33,055 nucleotides of DNA from an uncultured Psychroserpens sp. GTDB taxonomy: Bacteria > Bacteroidota > Bacteroidia > Flavobacteriales > Flavobacteriaceae. A program made the translations under genes and the position numbers. The stretch is taken from positions 1 to 33,055 of the forward strand of contig NZ_CANNDQ010000012.1 of NCBI RefSeq assembly GCF_947503375.1, given 5' to 3'. Under the pieces are notes generated by a model. That model did no database searches. It saw nothing but the letters and a program-made list of their open reading frames with translations, and was not told the origin of the DNA. Of this stretch, positions 18,946 through 27,657 are shown piece by piece. How positions within the stretch are numbered: the stretch's first letter is position 1; each line of letters starts with the position of its first letter.

Positions 18946-21555
18946 CTAACTTGCAATCAGTTTTTTAACGATAGACCTATTCCCTAATTTAATTCTCACA
19001 AAATAGAAACCATCACTTTGATTTAAATTAAGGTTTGTAAGTTCAATAGTATTATCAATAATATTCAAAGTTTCATTATGGAAAATTTGTAGTCTCTGTC
19101 CTAAGTAATTAAGTATTTCTATCTCAAGCATATCTGGTGAAATTGAACTAGGAAATCGAATGAATACCTTGTTGCTGTTTGTTGGGTTTGGAAACAGATG
19201 AACATCATTCAAACTTTCATATTCATCTATACTTAATACATCATATGCATCAGAAATCCAAACGCCTCTTCCCAAAGTTGCTACACGCAATTTATTATCA
19301 ACTGGATTATATTCTATATCAGTAACGAATGTGATTGGAAGTCCATGATTAAATTCTGTCCAATTCACACCTCCATTTGTGGTTATATATACACCTAAGT
19401 CAGTTGCTGCATATATAATATCTTCATTAGTATGATCCACAGCTATAGCATTGACTTGAATATCAGGTAAATCTCCTTGAATAGAGTTCCACGTAATACC
19501 AGTATTAGTTGACTTATAGATATGCGGTGTATTTGCATTTATGCTATTGCGACTAATAAATACTGTTTGTGAGTTTTGCCCACTGGTTTTTATATCTGTC
19601 ATTCTCCAACCTGGAGCAGAGGTTTGCTGCCATGTTTCTCCTGTATCATTACTGTTATATACCGACCATGTCGAACCAGTCCAAGCTGCAGCATAGCAGA
19701 CACTTGGGTCAGCTTGGCTAAATGTTAAATCTGTAACTATGGAGGCAGTTAATTTTTTTACCCAAAAAGTACCTGCATTGATGCTCTTGTAAAGTCCCTG
19801 TTGTGTAGAACCTAATAGTATATTTGAATCTGTGGGATGCATACTTAAAGGAGCAAAATGACTTCCCGTATTTTCGCCCAAATTTATTCCATTAGTAATT
19901 TGTGTAGCAAATGAATTTGTTCCATTTGAAGACCTCCAATATGTTCCATTTATCCAGGTTCCAAAATAATTATTAGCATTGTTAAAATCTACAGCAACAT
20001 TAACCCCGTCAAAAAATCCCCATCGCTCCCAATTAAGTCCATTTTGAATGTTAGCTCCTTGAAGTCCATGGTCCCATAATCCACCTATAACGATATTGGT
20101 ATTAGATCTACCTGAACCTACAGATAAAAATTGAGCAGTTACTAAACCGTTATTCGCATTAGTCCAACAAGTACCATTATTTATACTCTTTGAGATGCCA
20201 CCATCATTTATAGAATACACTGTAGTAGGATCATGAGGATCAAAACCTATATCATGATGATCTACATAAGTCATGCATGATGGAGTGTCTGGGCATGTAG
20301 GACAAGCTGTCCTATCTTTTTGTTCCCAAGTTATTCCACCATCAGTTGTTCTCCAAAAACTGATTCCACCAAATAAAACTAAATCTGGATCTATTGGAGA
20401 TACAGCTATTGTATTGTTATACCAACCTTGACAGAAAAACCCTAAACTGTTCGTAATACAAAACGCATTTGGAGTATTAAGAAGTTTTGACCACGATGTG
20501 CCATTATCAGTAGATTTATAAACTCCTTCTAGACCTGTATCGCTTAATCTAGTGATACTTGTATAGAGTATATCTGGATTAGATTGGCTTTGATCTATAC
20601 TGATGAAATTTATATTACTAGTGGGTAAACCGTTAGTGATTAAATTAAATGTGTTTCCGCCATCTATTGACTTTAAAATTCCAACATTCTCTTGTGCAAC
20701 AAAAATTATATCAGGATTATCTGATTGTAATATTATATCATTAAAAATAAAATTCTGATGATTGGTTCCATCTCCAAAAACAACCGACCAGTTATCACCA
20801 CCATCAATACTTTTCCACAACCCATTCGTAGCTGCCATCCATAAGATATTTGTGTTCGTAGGATGCCAAGCTATTTTTAATACAGAAACACCTAGAGTAC
20901 TTGAATAACTATAGTTAGTTGGAAGCCATGTTTCTCCTCCATCTATTGATTTAAAAACACCAATACCTCCTTTGATAACAACCCATGGTGTTCTATAACC
21001 TTCACCAGTACCAATAATAATCGTACTACTGTTATCAGGTTTGACAGCAACTGCACCAACTCCTGTGGATGGGATATTATCGGTTTTAGGACTCCAGCTA
21101 TCTCCTCCATCTTGAGAAAGCCATAAGCCTCCTGAAGCTGAACCAGCCCATATAACATCAGGTAAATTAGGATCAAAGGCGTGAGAAATCATCCTTCCAC
21201 CATGTCCATCCATATCTATTGGCCCGATATTTTGCCAGTTAGCCATAGGGCCTGAACCAGAACGCTCACTAAACTCTCTAATGTTTTGAAACACCTCCCA
21301 TCTATTAGTTACGCTACTTGAACCATCTATACTTCGACGTTGTTCGTAGAGCCATCGCTCTCTCACATATTGCATATAACCTGTACCTTTGAGTTGACTC
21401 AAATCATTTTCTACTTCGTTCAATAATTGTGAGTAATAATTATCCTGTTCGATTATTGGATCTGGGATGACTCCAAAATTTTGAGACTCATTTTGTTGAG
21501 CACTTGCACTAACCATATAAAAGACGCAGAGTCCTAATTGTAGAATTCTTTTCAT
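18946..21555 (-). CDS. T9SS-secreted Asp-box (BNR/sortilin-like) beta-propeller protein
   Basis: 869 residues. Signal peptide residues 1-19 (ending SASA). From about residue 105 there are about eleven Asp-box motifs of form S-x-D-x-G-x-x-W (SQDGGDSW, SIDGGETW, SIDGGDNW, STDNGTSW, TTDGGITW, SNDTGETW, STNTGITW, TTNGGVNW and others), the mark of sialidase- or sortilin-type propellers. The last 80 residues (LFPNPTNSNKVFIRF ... GFYFVRIKLGNRSIVKKLIAS) are a type A T9SS sorting domain, so the protein is exported through the outer membrane and attached or released. No sialidase catalytic set is apparent. An AraC-type regulator lies 93 bases upstream. Confidence 0.85.
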   Translation of the reverse strand: MKRILQLGLCVFYMVSASAQQNESQNFGVIPDPIIEQDNYYSQLLNEVENDLSQLKGTGYMQYVRERWLYEQRRSIDGSSSVTNRWEVFQNIREFSERSGSGPMANWQNIGPIDMDGHGGRMISHAFDPNLPDVIWAGSASGGLWLSQDGGDSWSPKTDNIPSTGVGAVAVKPDNSSTIIIGTGEGYRTPWVVIKGGIGVFKSIDGGETWLPTNYSYSSTLGVSVLKIAWHPTNTNILWMAATNGLWKSIDGGDNWSVVFGDGTNHQNFIFNDIILQSDNPDIIFVAQENVGILKSIDGGNTFNLITNGLPTSNINFISIDQSQSNPDILYTSITRLSDTGLEGVYKSTDNGTSWSKLLNTPNAFCITNSLGFFCQGWYNNTIAVSPIDPDLVLFGGISFWRTTDGGITWEQKDRTACPTCPDTPSCMTYVDHHDIGFDPHDPTTVYSINDGGISKSINNGTCWTNANNGLVTAQFLSVGSGRSNTNIVIGGLWDHGLQGANIQNGLNWERWGFFDGVNVAVDFNNANNYFGTWINGTYWRSSNGTNSFATQITNGINLGENTGSHFAPLSMHPTDSNILLGSTQQGLYKSINAGTFWVKKLTASIVTDLTFSQADPSVCYAAAWTGSTWSVYNSNDTGETWQQTSAPGWRMTDIKTSGQNSQTVFISRNSINANTPHIYKSTNTGITWNSIQGDLPDIQVNAIAVDHTNEDIIYAATDLGVYITTNGGVNWTEFNHGLPITFVTDIEYNPVDNKLRVATLGRGVWISDAYDVLSIDEYESLNDVHLFPNPTNSNKVFIRFPSSISPDMLEIEILNYLGQRLQIFHNETLNIIDNTIELTNLNLNQSDGFYFVRIKLGNRSIVKKLIAS

Positions 21556-21604
21556 AGCAGTATTATATTTTTAATATTTCTTTTCTAACAAAGAACAATA
21601 CTAA

Positions 21605-21620
21605 CAATAGAATACTATTG
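21605..21620. promoter_or_regulatory. Inverted repeat upstream of the propeller operon
   Basis: CAATAG and CTATTG arms around AATA form a perfect 16-base inverted repeat in the 93-base gap between the AraC-type gene and the propeller gene. Position suggests an operator or the 3' end signal of the regulator gene; there is no T-run on the minus-strand side, which argues against a terminator. Confidence 0.3.
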
Positions 21621-21648
21621 TAAAAAAGCGAACAAAGTGAAGATAGGA

Positions 21649-22473
21649 TTACGAATAAATATATTGACTTTTATAATTATTGTCGTCTAGAAGTATCGAA
21701 TTATGAGACTTATTTTTAAATCCATTAGGCGTATCATTTGTAAAAATAAAAAAATCTTTATAGAAATGACTTAAATCATAATATCCTAGTGCAAGAGCTA
21801 AAGGTTCAATTTTTGAATCAAATTTTTCCGCAAATATTAGTGTAGATTTTTTAATCTTTAGTAATCGTTTATATCGCATTGGACTAATTCCTATGTGCGT
21901 GCTGTATAGTTTTTCAAAATATCTGGAACTACCTATTGTTCTAACAGAATTTGAAAGCTTTTTTAAAGAATCAAATTGTGAAAAAACATCAATTATTAGA
22001 GCAGATGGGATGCTTTTTTTGTTTTTAAATATGTGTGGTAATTCATTATAAATAACATGATAAATTAGTGATTCTAGAGTATTGTCTTTGTCTAAATCGA
22101 ATGCTTTATCAAGCCAGCTATCATAAGCTAAATCATCTAAATTAATAACTTGATTCTTTGCATGACGCGCTTCATCTTTAATGATATTTGATGTCATCCA
22201 TGGCATCAACTTAAAAGAGAGAATTATTGTATTTGGTTCTAATTCAAAATAAGAACTCTTATCTACAATGCCAATGTATGCATGACTATTAATCGTATAC
22301 TCTTTGTCACCAATAAAGATCTTTAGCGAACCTTTAATTAGATATAAAATCTCTGGGAATCCATCTGCAATTATAGGTTCTCTACAATGATGCTCATCGT
22401 TTGTTAATGCCCAAATGCTTTGCACGTGTTCAGCATAGCGATAACTGTATTTATATTTATAAAACTTAACCAC
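21649..22473 (-). CDS. AraC-family transcriptional regulator
   Basis: 274 residues. N-terminal cupin-like sensing domain of the DUF6597 type (PIIADGFPEILYLIKGSLKIF) and a C-terminal AraC helix-turn-helix domain (SSRYFEKLYSTHIGISPMRY then LALALGYYDLSHFYKDFFIF). Both HTH units are recognisable. It lies on the same strand just upstream of the propeller/lipoprotein pair, so control of that pair is plausible; this is inferred from position only. Confidence 0.85.
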   Translation of the reverse strand: MVKFYKYKYSYRYAEHVQSIWALTNDEHHCREPIIADGFPEILYLIKGSLKIFIGDKEYTINSHAYIGIVDKSSYFELEPNTIILSFKLMPWMTSNIIKDEARHAKNQVINLDDLAYDSWLDKAFDLDKDNTLESLIYHVIYNELPHIFKNKKSIPSALIIDVFSQFDSLKKLSNSVRTIGSSRYFEKLYSTHIGISPMRYKRLLKIKKSTLIFAEKFDSKIEPLALALGYYDLSHFYKDFFIFTNDTPNGFKNKSHNSILLDDNNYKSQYIYS

Positions 22474-22643
22474 AACTTTTTTACTATAAATATAAAAGAT
22501 TAATTAACAATTAAAGTTTCAAGCTTCCTTTAACTACTCTAATTTATAAATTACCTGTCTTACTCCGAATTAATTATATTGGGTATTTCGAATTGTTTTT
22601 TAATTCACAATATTACCAATGAACATGATTAAAAAAACTTAAA

Positions 22644-22701
22644 GCCCAACGGTAATATAGCATTTTGAGTTAAAGAAATCAAAAACAAAGTAACGTTGGC
22701 A
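22644..22701 (-). repeat. Possible short degenerate attC-like site within a 394-base gene-free stretch
   Basis: Within the gap 22474-22867 (between the AraC and glycosidase genes) GCCCAAC and GTTGGCA ends, including CCAACG/CGTTGG pairing, bracket an AT-rich 58-base segment lacking the central hairpin of the array sites. It would be the 3' site of a cassette carrying the GH26-like gene, whose 5' boundary is the site at 24041-24198. I see no gene or other structure in the rest of the gap. Confidence 0.3.
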
Positions 22702-22867
22702 TAGTAGAAAAAAATTATATTCTTCATTTTCATATTATTTGTATTCCGAGTAGACGAGAACCAGTAATTGGTTATGTATAAGTTGTTGCTCTACTTGTTT
22801 AATTCAGTTAAGCTGTTCTACTGATTTTTTTGACTTTTTGTTCTTATGAACTATGCAGAATGATTAA

Positions 22868-23998
22868 TTATTTTTGTTTTTTATATTCTAATTGTTCATA
22901 AAGTTCGGGCGATTGTTTTAAATACGTGCTTTTATTGGTTTCCATAAACCATGCCCTTGATATTTTTTCATTATTAAAAAGACGAGAATCTTTCCAATTA
23001 GAAATTCCCTCAATGTAGAGTCTTTCCCAATCTTCGTTAATGAAACTAACGGCTTTAATATTCTTATTATAAATGAAAGTAAAAAAATTAACAAACCACT
23101 GATCCCAAACATCAATATTGTCTTTATGAATACCTTTAATTGGATTAGATTCGGCAATCATTACAGGTTTTTTCTTTTGCTTGGCAAATTGTAGGACGTC
23201 ATCACAATGCGTTCCAAAATCTGAATTATATGCATGACCAAAAACTGAGATACCTATCCAATCTACATAATTATCACCAGGATACCAATCAGATAGTTTG
23301 TAATCTTTGAAAGGTTCCGAAGCGTAAGAGTGCCAAACAAATGCAATATTGTTTACACCTTCTTCTCGTAAAAGGTCAACAATGTGTTTGTATGCTTTTA
23401 TATATTTCTTGGGTTCTAGCTGGTTATGAGAGCCATCAAATTCATAACCTATTCTTAGGTAAATTGGTCGATTAGTAGATTTTGCCCAAGCGCCATACTT
23501 TTTGATAACCTCATCATAGTCTCCTTTGCCAGCTTTTTTTGAAATATCCCACTTGCCTACCATCCACATGGCGCTTTGTATAACTGTATTAGGAAAGCTA
23601 TCGATTAGCATTTGATGATTTTGTGTACTGCCTGTATCATTTTTATAAGACTCAGTTATACCTTTAAATTCAGGTATGCCCCAATAAGCTGACCAACCAC
23701 TTGGAATTGGTTCATTTTGAAAGTTATCTTTATACTCTTTTATACTTTCAAGAGTTTGCCCCATAATTAGTAATTTTTTTCCTTGTTGAGGAACAAATTT
23801 TGTCTTGTGATAATCATAAATAAATTCAGAACTAACTTCAGTATTAATTTTTGATATCATCTTTTCAATTTTTAGTTTGGTTAATTCTGAATCTTTAAAC
23901 TTTTTTTCTTGCGACATGACAAATGATGATAAAAATAGCATTATGTAAGTCATGAAATATAATGCATTAGGTTTAAACAATTTTATACTAAAAATCAT
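22868..23998 (-). CDS. Secreted GH26-like glycoside hydrolase
   Basis: 376 residues with an uncleaved-looking or long signal region (residues 8-29, ending FVMSQ). The body has clan A features near those of GH26 mannanases: PIYLRIGYEFDGSHN (acid/base Glu in the RxxxEFDG motif, about residue 189) and KKPVMIAESNP (nucleophile Glu, about residue 285), plus VNNIAFVWHSYAS and VDWIGISVFG strands. It probably cleaves a beta-mannan-type or related glycan outside the inner membrane. It sits alone, directly downstream (minus strand) of the first array site, so it may itself be cassette cargo. Confidence 0.75.
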   Translation of the reverse strand: MIFSIKLFKPNALYFMTYIMLFLSSFVMSQEKKFKDSELTKLKIEKMISKINTEVSSEFIYDYHKTKFVPQQGKKLLIMGQTLESIKEYKDNFQNEPIPSGWSAYWGIPEFKGITESYKNDTGSTQNHQMLIDSFPNTVIQSAMWMVGKWDISKKAGKGDYDEVIKKYGAWAKSTNRPIYLRIGYEFDGSHNQLEPKKYIKAYKHIVDLLREEGVNNIAFVWHSYASEPFKDYKLSDWYPGDNYVDWIGISVFGHAYNSDFGTHCDDVLQFAKQKKKPVMIAESNPIKGIHKDNIDVWDQWFVNFFTFIYNKNIKAVSFINEDWERLYIEGISNWKDSRLFNNEKISRAWFMETNKSTYLKQSPELYEQLEYKKQK

Positions 23999-24040
23999 AT
24001 ATATAGTTTTTATTTCTTATTAACACTTTTTCTATATTAG

Positions 24041-24198
24041 TGCCAACGAGATTGTGTAGGGTTTCGTAGCGGAATTCAGATGAAGCCTTTTATGCAAGGT
24101 TGAGTTACAAAATTTTTTCCGATTAGATAAATATACAAATTATAGGATAGTTTTCTCGTTTTAACCAACTGAGCAATGAACTATACACGTTGTTGTGT
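24041..24198 (-). repeat. attC-like recombination site 1
   Basis: A 158-base imperfect palindrome. Plus-strand ends are TGCCAAC and GTTGTGT, with left arm GATTGTGTAGGGTTTCGTAG and right arm CAATGAACTATACACGTT, as in the other sites of the array. Read on the minus strand it follows the 66-residue gene by six bases, the expected place for an attC at the 3' end of a cassette. The centre is less regular than in the other sites. Confidence 0.55.
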
Positions 24199-24204
24199 GT
24201 AGTT

Positions 24205-24405
24205 TTATGATTTCCACTTTTGACCTTTACTAGAAACCTTGCAATAATAACATCCACTTGACTTTTCATCAATATTATACCAAGAATGTTCTGCATTAAC
24301 CAATTCACAGTCTTTGCCTTTATCAGCAATTCCTAGATTGATTAAAAACCATGGAAGTCTTTCCCTCCACCAATATCTAATTCCATAAGGATGCTTATTA
24401 ATCAT
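24205..24405 (-). CDS. Small hypothetical cassette protein with Cys/His pattern
   Basis: 66 residues, chosen over an overlapping frame because it reads as a compact protein: RYWWRERLPWFLINLGIADK, then CELVNAEHSWYN and SSGCYYCKVSSKGQ. The C-x(n)-H-x(n)-C-x-x-C spacing could bind a metal, and the first third could lie against the membrane. I know similar small proteins in other Bacteroidota cassettes but no function. It begins 26 bases after the upstream 118-residue gene and ends six bases before site 1, so the two genes share one cassette. Confidence 0.6.
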   Translation of the reverse strand: MINKHPYGIRYWWRERLPWFLINLGIADKGKDCELVNAEHSWYNIDEKSSGCYYCKVSSKGQKWKS

Positions 24406-24431
24406 AACTTTAAATAATATTGAGAACTGTT

Positions 24432-24788
24432 TTATTTTTTTAGTTTGAATTGATTCATACCAATTTTAAATACCAATTCATTATTTAATGCTATTTGCTT
24501 TCCTTTACTATCATAAAACTCTGCAAATACGTTATCCTTGTCAATTATTTCCATAACTGCACCTTGTCGACCTGATATTAAATCTTCGCTTAGATTTTCG
24601 GTTAGTTCAATTTTTTTATAAAGATATTTCTTCTCCAATACTTTTATTGGGTCAATTGGTGTTTCAGTTCCAGAGAATAATTTACCCAATTTGTTAAATC
24701 CTTTACCGATTAATTTAAAAAACCCGAGTATAAGCCCTTCGAACAGAAGTTGAACAAAAATTTTCCCAAGGATTTCGAATATTATCAT
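24432..24788 (-). CDS. Small hypothetical membrane-associated cassette protein
   Basis: 118 residues. Residues 1-28 are hydrophobic with scattered Lys (a membrane anchor or amphipathic helix). The C-terminal 65 residues (LISGRQGAVMEIIDKDNVFAEFYDSKGKQI...) look like a small SH3-like beta barrel. No family named. It is the first gene of its cassette, starting 26 bases after the core of site 2. Confidence 0.55.
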   Translation of the reverse strand: MIIFEILGKIFVQLLFEGLILGFFKLIGKGFNKLGKLFSGTETPIDPIKVLEKKYLYKKIELTENLSEDLISGRQGAVMEIIDKDNVFAEFYDSKGKQIALNNELVFKIGMNQFKLKK

Positions 24789-24814
24789 TCTTCAGATTTG
24801 GCTTTTCAAATTAC

Positions 24815-25296
24815 ACACAACTCAGTGTTAAACGTAGTTCTGGTTGGAGAATGAAAAGATAATAAATTCTTAAACAATAATTTAAGAAGGCAACTTCGAA
24901 TAAATCTTAATTTATTGTTCGTCAATTAGTTTCGCTTTAGCGAAGCGTAAATTGTAGAATTTATTAGATTGAGAATTCGAGAAACAGAATCAAATTACTA
25001 TTAACCGACGATGGCTTACGTTTTAGCTCGAAGCTCGTTAAAGGCGATAATTTAGCAAATAAGAATTGTAGTAATTTGGTTTAACCCTGAGATGGAATAC
25101 ATTTACTTTAAGATGTAATGACAGCGAAGCTGCGCATATTAAAGTTCGCCTTTGGCGAATGTATTCCATCGTCTTCGTGTATGGCTAGTTGCGGAAATTA
25201 ACGCATGTTATTTTCCGTTAGATTGATTTTTTATTAAAGGTAAGAATTTTTCTTTTGCTTAACCACCTTAGCAATTAGTTATACACGTTGTTAGGC
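24815..25296 (-). repeat. attC-like recombination site 2, expanded by the 349-bp element
   Basis: Plus-strand ends are ACACAAC (24815-24821) and GTTAGGC (25290-25296). The right arm ends GCAATTAGTTATACACGTT, and the inner left arm (CTTCGTGTATGGCTAGTTGC) starts only at 25173 because the 349-bp element lies between it and the left core. The centre carries CGGAAAT and ATTTTCCG arms. It follows the cyclase-like gene on the minus strand by about 34 bases. Confidence 0.6.
24821..25169. repeat. 349-bp structured noncoding element, copy 1
   Basis: Two abutting palindromes. The first is bounded by CTCAGTGTTAAAC and GTTTAACCCTGAG, the second by ATGGAATACATT and AATGTATTCCAT. Inner hairpins include TTCTTAAA/TTTAAGAA, TTCGC/GCGAA, CAGC-GAA-GCTG and TTCGCC-TTT-GGCGAA. 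It differs from copies 2 and 3 at four and five bases by my reading. No convincing coding frame. Confidence 0.85.
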
Positions 25297-25330
25297 GTAG
25301 GCATATCAATGCAAGTGTAATAAATTGACA

Positions 25331-26212
25331 TTATAAATAATACTCTTGTTCTCTTTTCGGTATTCCAGATAGCTTCATAAACTCAGACTGTTCATTATAA
25401 ACTTCTATATAGAATGAAACACTATCATTATGTTTTTCTGCTAGCCAATTATATTTATCGTAAATTGACGATTGGTTTAAATTATTCCTTAATCCTTGGT
25501 CAATTATTTCTTTTCTTTTTTCAAACATTTTGAATTGCATGTTTGAATGTTCATTAAATACTTTTGAACCCTCTGAATCCTCAATGGACATCAGAAACCC
25601 TATATTATTGAAAGCAGGGAAATTGAAATAGTTAATCGAAGCCAAACCATCTTCATGATTACATTTGTGATCAACATTTATATTTGTTGATTTTATGACT
25701 TCTGGATCTATGACAATACGAGGGTATTTGGCTAGGTTATTTTCAATAAAATAGGCTCTATTCATTGCAGGACCAAATAATTGGGAAGTCATTTCATTAA
25801 AATATATTTTACCATAGGTCATCCCACCACGAATTAATATACCTTCTAACAACAATAGTTTTTGAAAATTCGAGATATCGTCTATTTCCCACTGAATATT
25901 TACTGATTTGTTTAAAGTTTCGTAGTCGGGTGTTTCCTTACTGTATAAATTCATTGGATATGAAATTCGTACGAGTGAATCTGAAAAGTATATTACTTTC
26001 GGTGGCCTCTTTATATTTTCCGAGCCATTTGCATTAGATACTTTTACATTTATATGTCTTTGTGAAACGTATTGAAATTTCGCTAAAATATCTGAAATTC
26101 TATTTGCGGACAAGGATTCTACCATCGACTTGAATCCCAAAATATCAATAAATGTAACAATGGCTTCTTTATAACTTGCATCGTTTTTTTTGTTTATTTC
26201 TAGTGGAATCAC
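25331..26212 (-). CDS. Class III nucleotidyl cyclase-like protein
   Basis: 293 residues, cytoplasmic. The pattern fits the class III adenylate/guanylate cyclase fold: VTFIDILGFKSMV (first metal-binding Asp, about residue 23), VIYFSDSLVRI (second Asp, about residue 78), then ILIRGGMTYGKIYF and FGPAMNRAYFIEN (compare RGG..IG and GPAVNRAARLE). Both metal Asp residues are kept; Lys and Asp for base recognition cannot be assigned by eye. It is the only gene in its cassette and no effector gene accompanies it. Possible roles: cyclic-nucleotide synthesis, perhaps in defence, or a degenerate cyclase fold. A TAATTTTG element at 26283-26290 (minus strand) may be its promoter. Confidence 0.65.
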   Translation of the reverse strand: MIPLEINKKNDASYKEAIVTFIDILGFKSMVESLSANRISDILAKFQYVSQRHINVKVSNANGSENIKRPPKVIYFSDSLVRISYPMNLYSKETPDYETLNKSVNIQWEIDDISNFQKLLLLEGILIRGGMTYGKIYFNEMTSQLFGPAMNRAYFIENNLAKYPRIVIDPEVIKSTNINVDHKCNHEDGLASINYFNFPAFNNIGFLMSIEDSEGSKVFNEHSNMQFKMFEKRKEIIDQGLRNNLNQSSIYDKYNWLAEKHNDSVSFYIEVYNEQSEFMKLSGIPKREQEYYL

Positions 26213-26383
26213 AATGATTATATATTGGAATTTGACAGTATTGTAATGTTCATTAAATGCATTTTGTAGAAAAATAGTATTTCAAAATTATATAATAGCT
26301 AGAACTGTATATTAACTAAATAGATTATAGTATTTTTAGTGCTTAGCGTTTAATTTTAATCTCATTACTCAATCAATGCTTAC

Positions 26384-26864
26384 GCCTAACTCAGGGTTAA
26401 ACGTAGTTCTGGTTAGAGAATGAAAAGATAATAAATTCTTAAACAATAATTTAAGAAGGCAACTTCGAATAAATCTTAATTTATTGTTCGTCAATTAGTT
26501 TCGCTTTAGCGAAGCGTAAATTGTAGAATTTATTAGATTGAGAATTCGAGAAACAGAATCAAATTACTATTAACCGACGATGGCTTACGTTTTAGCTCGA
26601 AGCTCGTTAAAGGCGATAATTTAGCAAATAAGAATTGTAGTAATTTGGTTTAACCCTGAGATGGGATACATTTACTTTAAGATGCAATGACAGCGAAGCT
26701 GCGCATATTAAAGTTCGCCTTTGGCGAATGTATTCCATCGTATTTATGTATGGTTTCGTTGCGTGGTTTAGCACTTAACTTTGCAAGTACACACCAAACT
26801 GAAAATCTGCGATGGTTTTCAGTAGTAAGCGAGAACAAGCAATTACTTATAGCCATTGTTGGGC
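26384..26864 (-). repeat. attC-like recombination site 3, expanded by the 349-bp element
   Basis: Plus-strand ends GCCTAAC (26384-26390) and GTTGGGC (26858-26864) both fit RYYYAAC and GTTRRRY. The inner left arm ATGTATGGTTTCGTTGCG begins at 26746, after the inserted element; the central hairpin has GAAAATC and GGTTTTC arms around 26799-26820. It lies eight bases beyond the stop of the DUF3883-type gene on the minus strand. Confidence 0.65.
26390..26738. repeat. 349-bp structured noncoding element, copy 2
   Basis: Same element as at 24821-25169. Here the outer arms of the first palindrome, CTCAGGGTTAAAC and GTTTAACCCTGAG, are a perfect 13-bp match, while the second has one G-T wobble (ATGGGATACATT against AATGTATTCCAT). 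Confidence 0.85.
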
Positions 26865-26872
26865 ACAGTGTT

Positions 26873-27649
26873 TTATTTCGGTGTTACTTTCCAAGTTGTA
26901 GTATCAAAAGTAAAATCGGAAAATAATTCACTACTACTTATAATTTTAACGTTTCCGTGTCGAGCTTCTTTATCAAAGTTATATACTCGATAAATAAAAG
27001 CAGAGTCTCCATATTCCTCAAAAAATCTTCTTTCATTTTCACTCATGAAAAATGGTTGATTAAAATCACCACTTGTTGTTTTAACTTCGATATAACGAGG
27101 TGAACCATCATCATTTATTGAGGAAATATCATAACCTAATCCATCTCCTTGTAATCTACTCAAATGCTGAACATTTTGCATCGCTTTTGCTCTTTCTATT
27201 GAAAGAGTTTCTATTAATCGGTCAATTTCAAATTCCAAAACAAATTCCTCACCTTGGTCTCCTATTTCATTATTTCGGTCTCTTACTTTTTCCCAATCAA
27301 CTTTACGTCCAATAAAACGTCTTGTTTTTTCCTTAATTGTAGTTACTTCATCAGGCTGAATAACTTTGTTAGAAATAGGGTTTAAAAGAGAAAATTTTGC
27401 TGGTCTATAATTTTTATCAACTATAAAGCCTTCATCATAAACTTTCACTTTTTCTCCTTGATGTGCTACAATATTGCCTATACGTTGAATAATTAGAGTT
27501 TCATTACGAGTCTTAGATTTTATATTGTCTTCAGCATCAAAAGTTAAAACTGTATGTAATAAACTTTTAACTTCAGAAGTGTTTAATTCGCCATAAACAG
27601 TTAAAAGTGGTTTTATTGCTCTTCTTATCTGTGCTTCTGTGTGTGCCAT
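26873..27649 (-). CDS. DUF3883-type PD-(D/E)XK nuclease, probable restriction enzyme
   Basis: 258 residues. The C-terminal half carries a nuclease core: GDQGEEFVLEFEIDRLI (conserved Glu), then GLGYDISSIND and PRYIEVKTTSG (D...ExK), then SENERRFFEEYGDSAFIYRV, the DUF3883 signature as I know it. The N-terminal 120 residues look like a winged-helix DNA- or target-recognition part (RRAIKPLLTVYGELNTSEVK). It starts 8 bases after the Dam-family methyltransferase in one transcript, so the two most likely form a type II restriction-modification pair carried in one cassette. Cleavage site unknown. Confidence 0.75.
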   Translation of the reverse strand: MAHTEAQIRRAIKPLLTVYGELNTSEVKSLLHTVLTFDAEDNIKSKTRNETLIIQRIGNIVAHQGEKVKVYDEGFIVDKNYRPAKFSLLNPISNKVIQPDEVTTIKEKTRRFIGRKVDWEKVRDRNNEIGDQGEEFVLEFEIDRLIETLSIERAKAMQNVQHLSRLQGDGLGYDISSINDDGSPRYIEVKTTSGDFNQPFFMSENERRFFEEYGDSAFIYRVYNFDKEARHGNVKIISSSELFSDFTFDTTTWKVTPK

Positions 27650-27657
27650 GGTTCTTA

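Noticed and set aside
24123..24329. Alternative 68-residue frame overlapping the small Cys/His protein
   Set aside because: It runs into site 1 and reads less like a protein than the 66-residue frame, which has a regular Cys/His pattern and ends just before the site.
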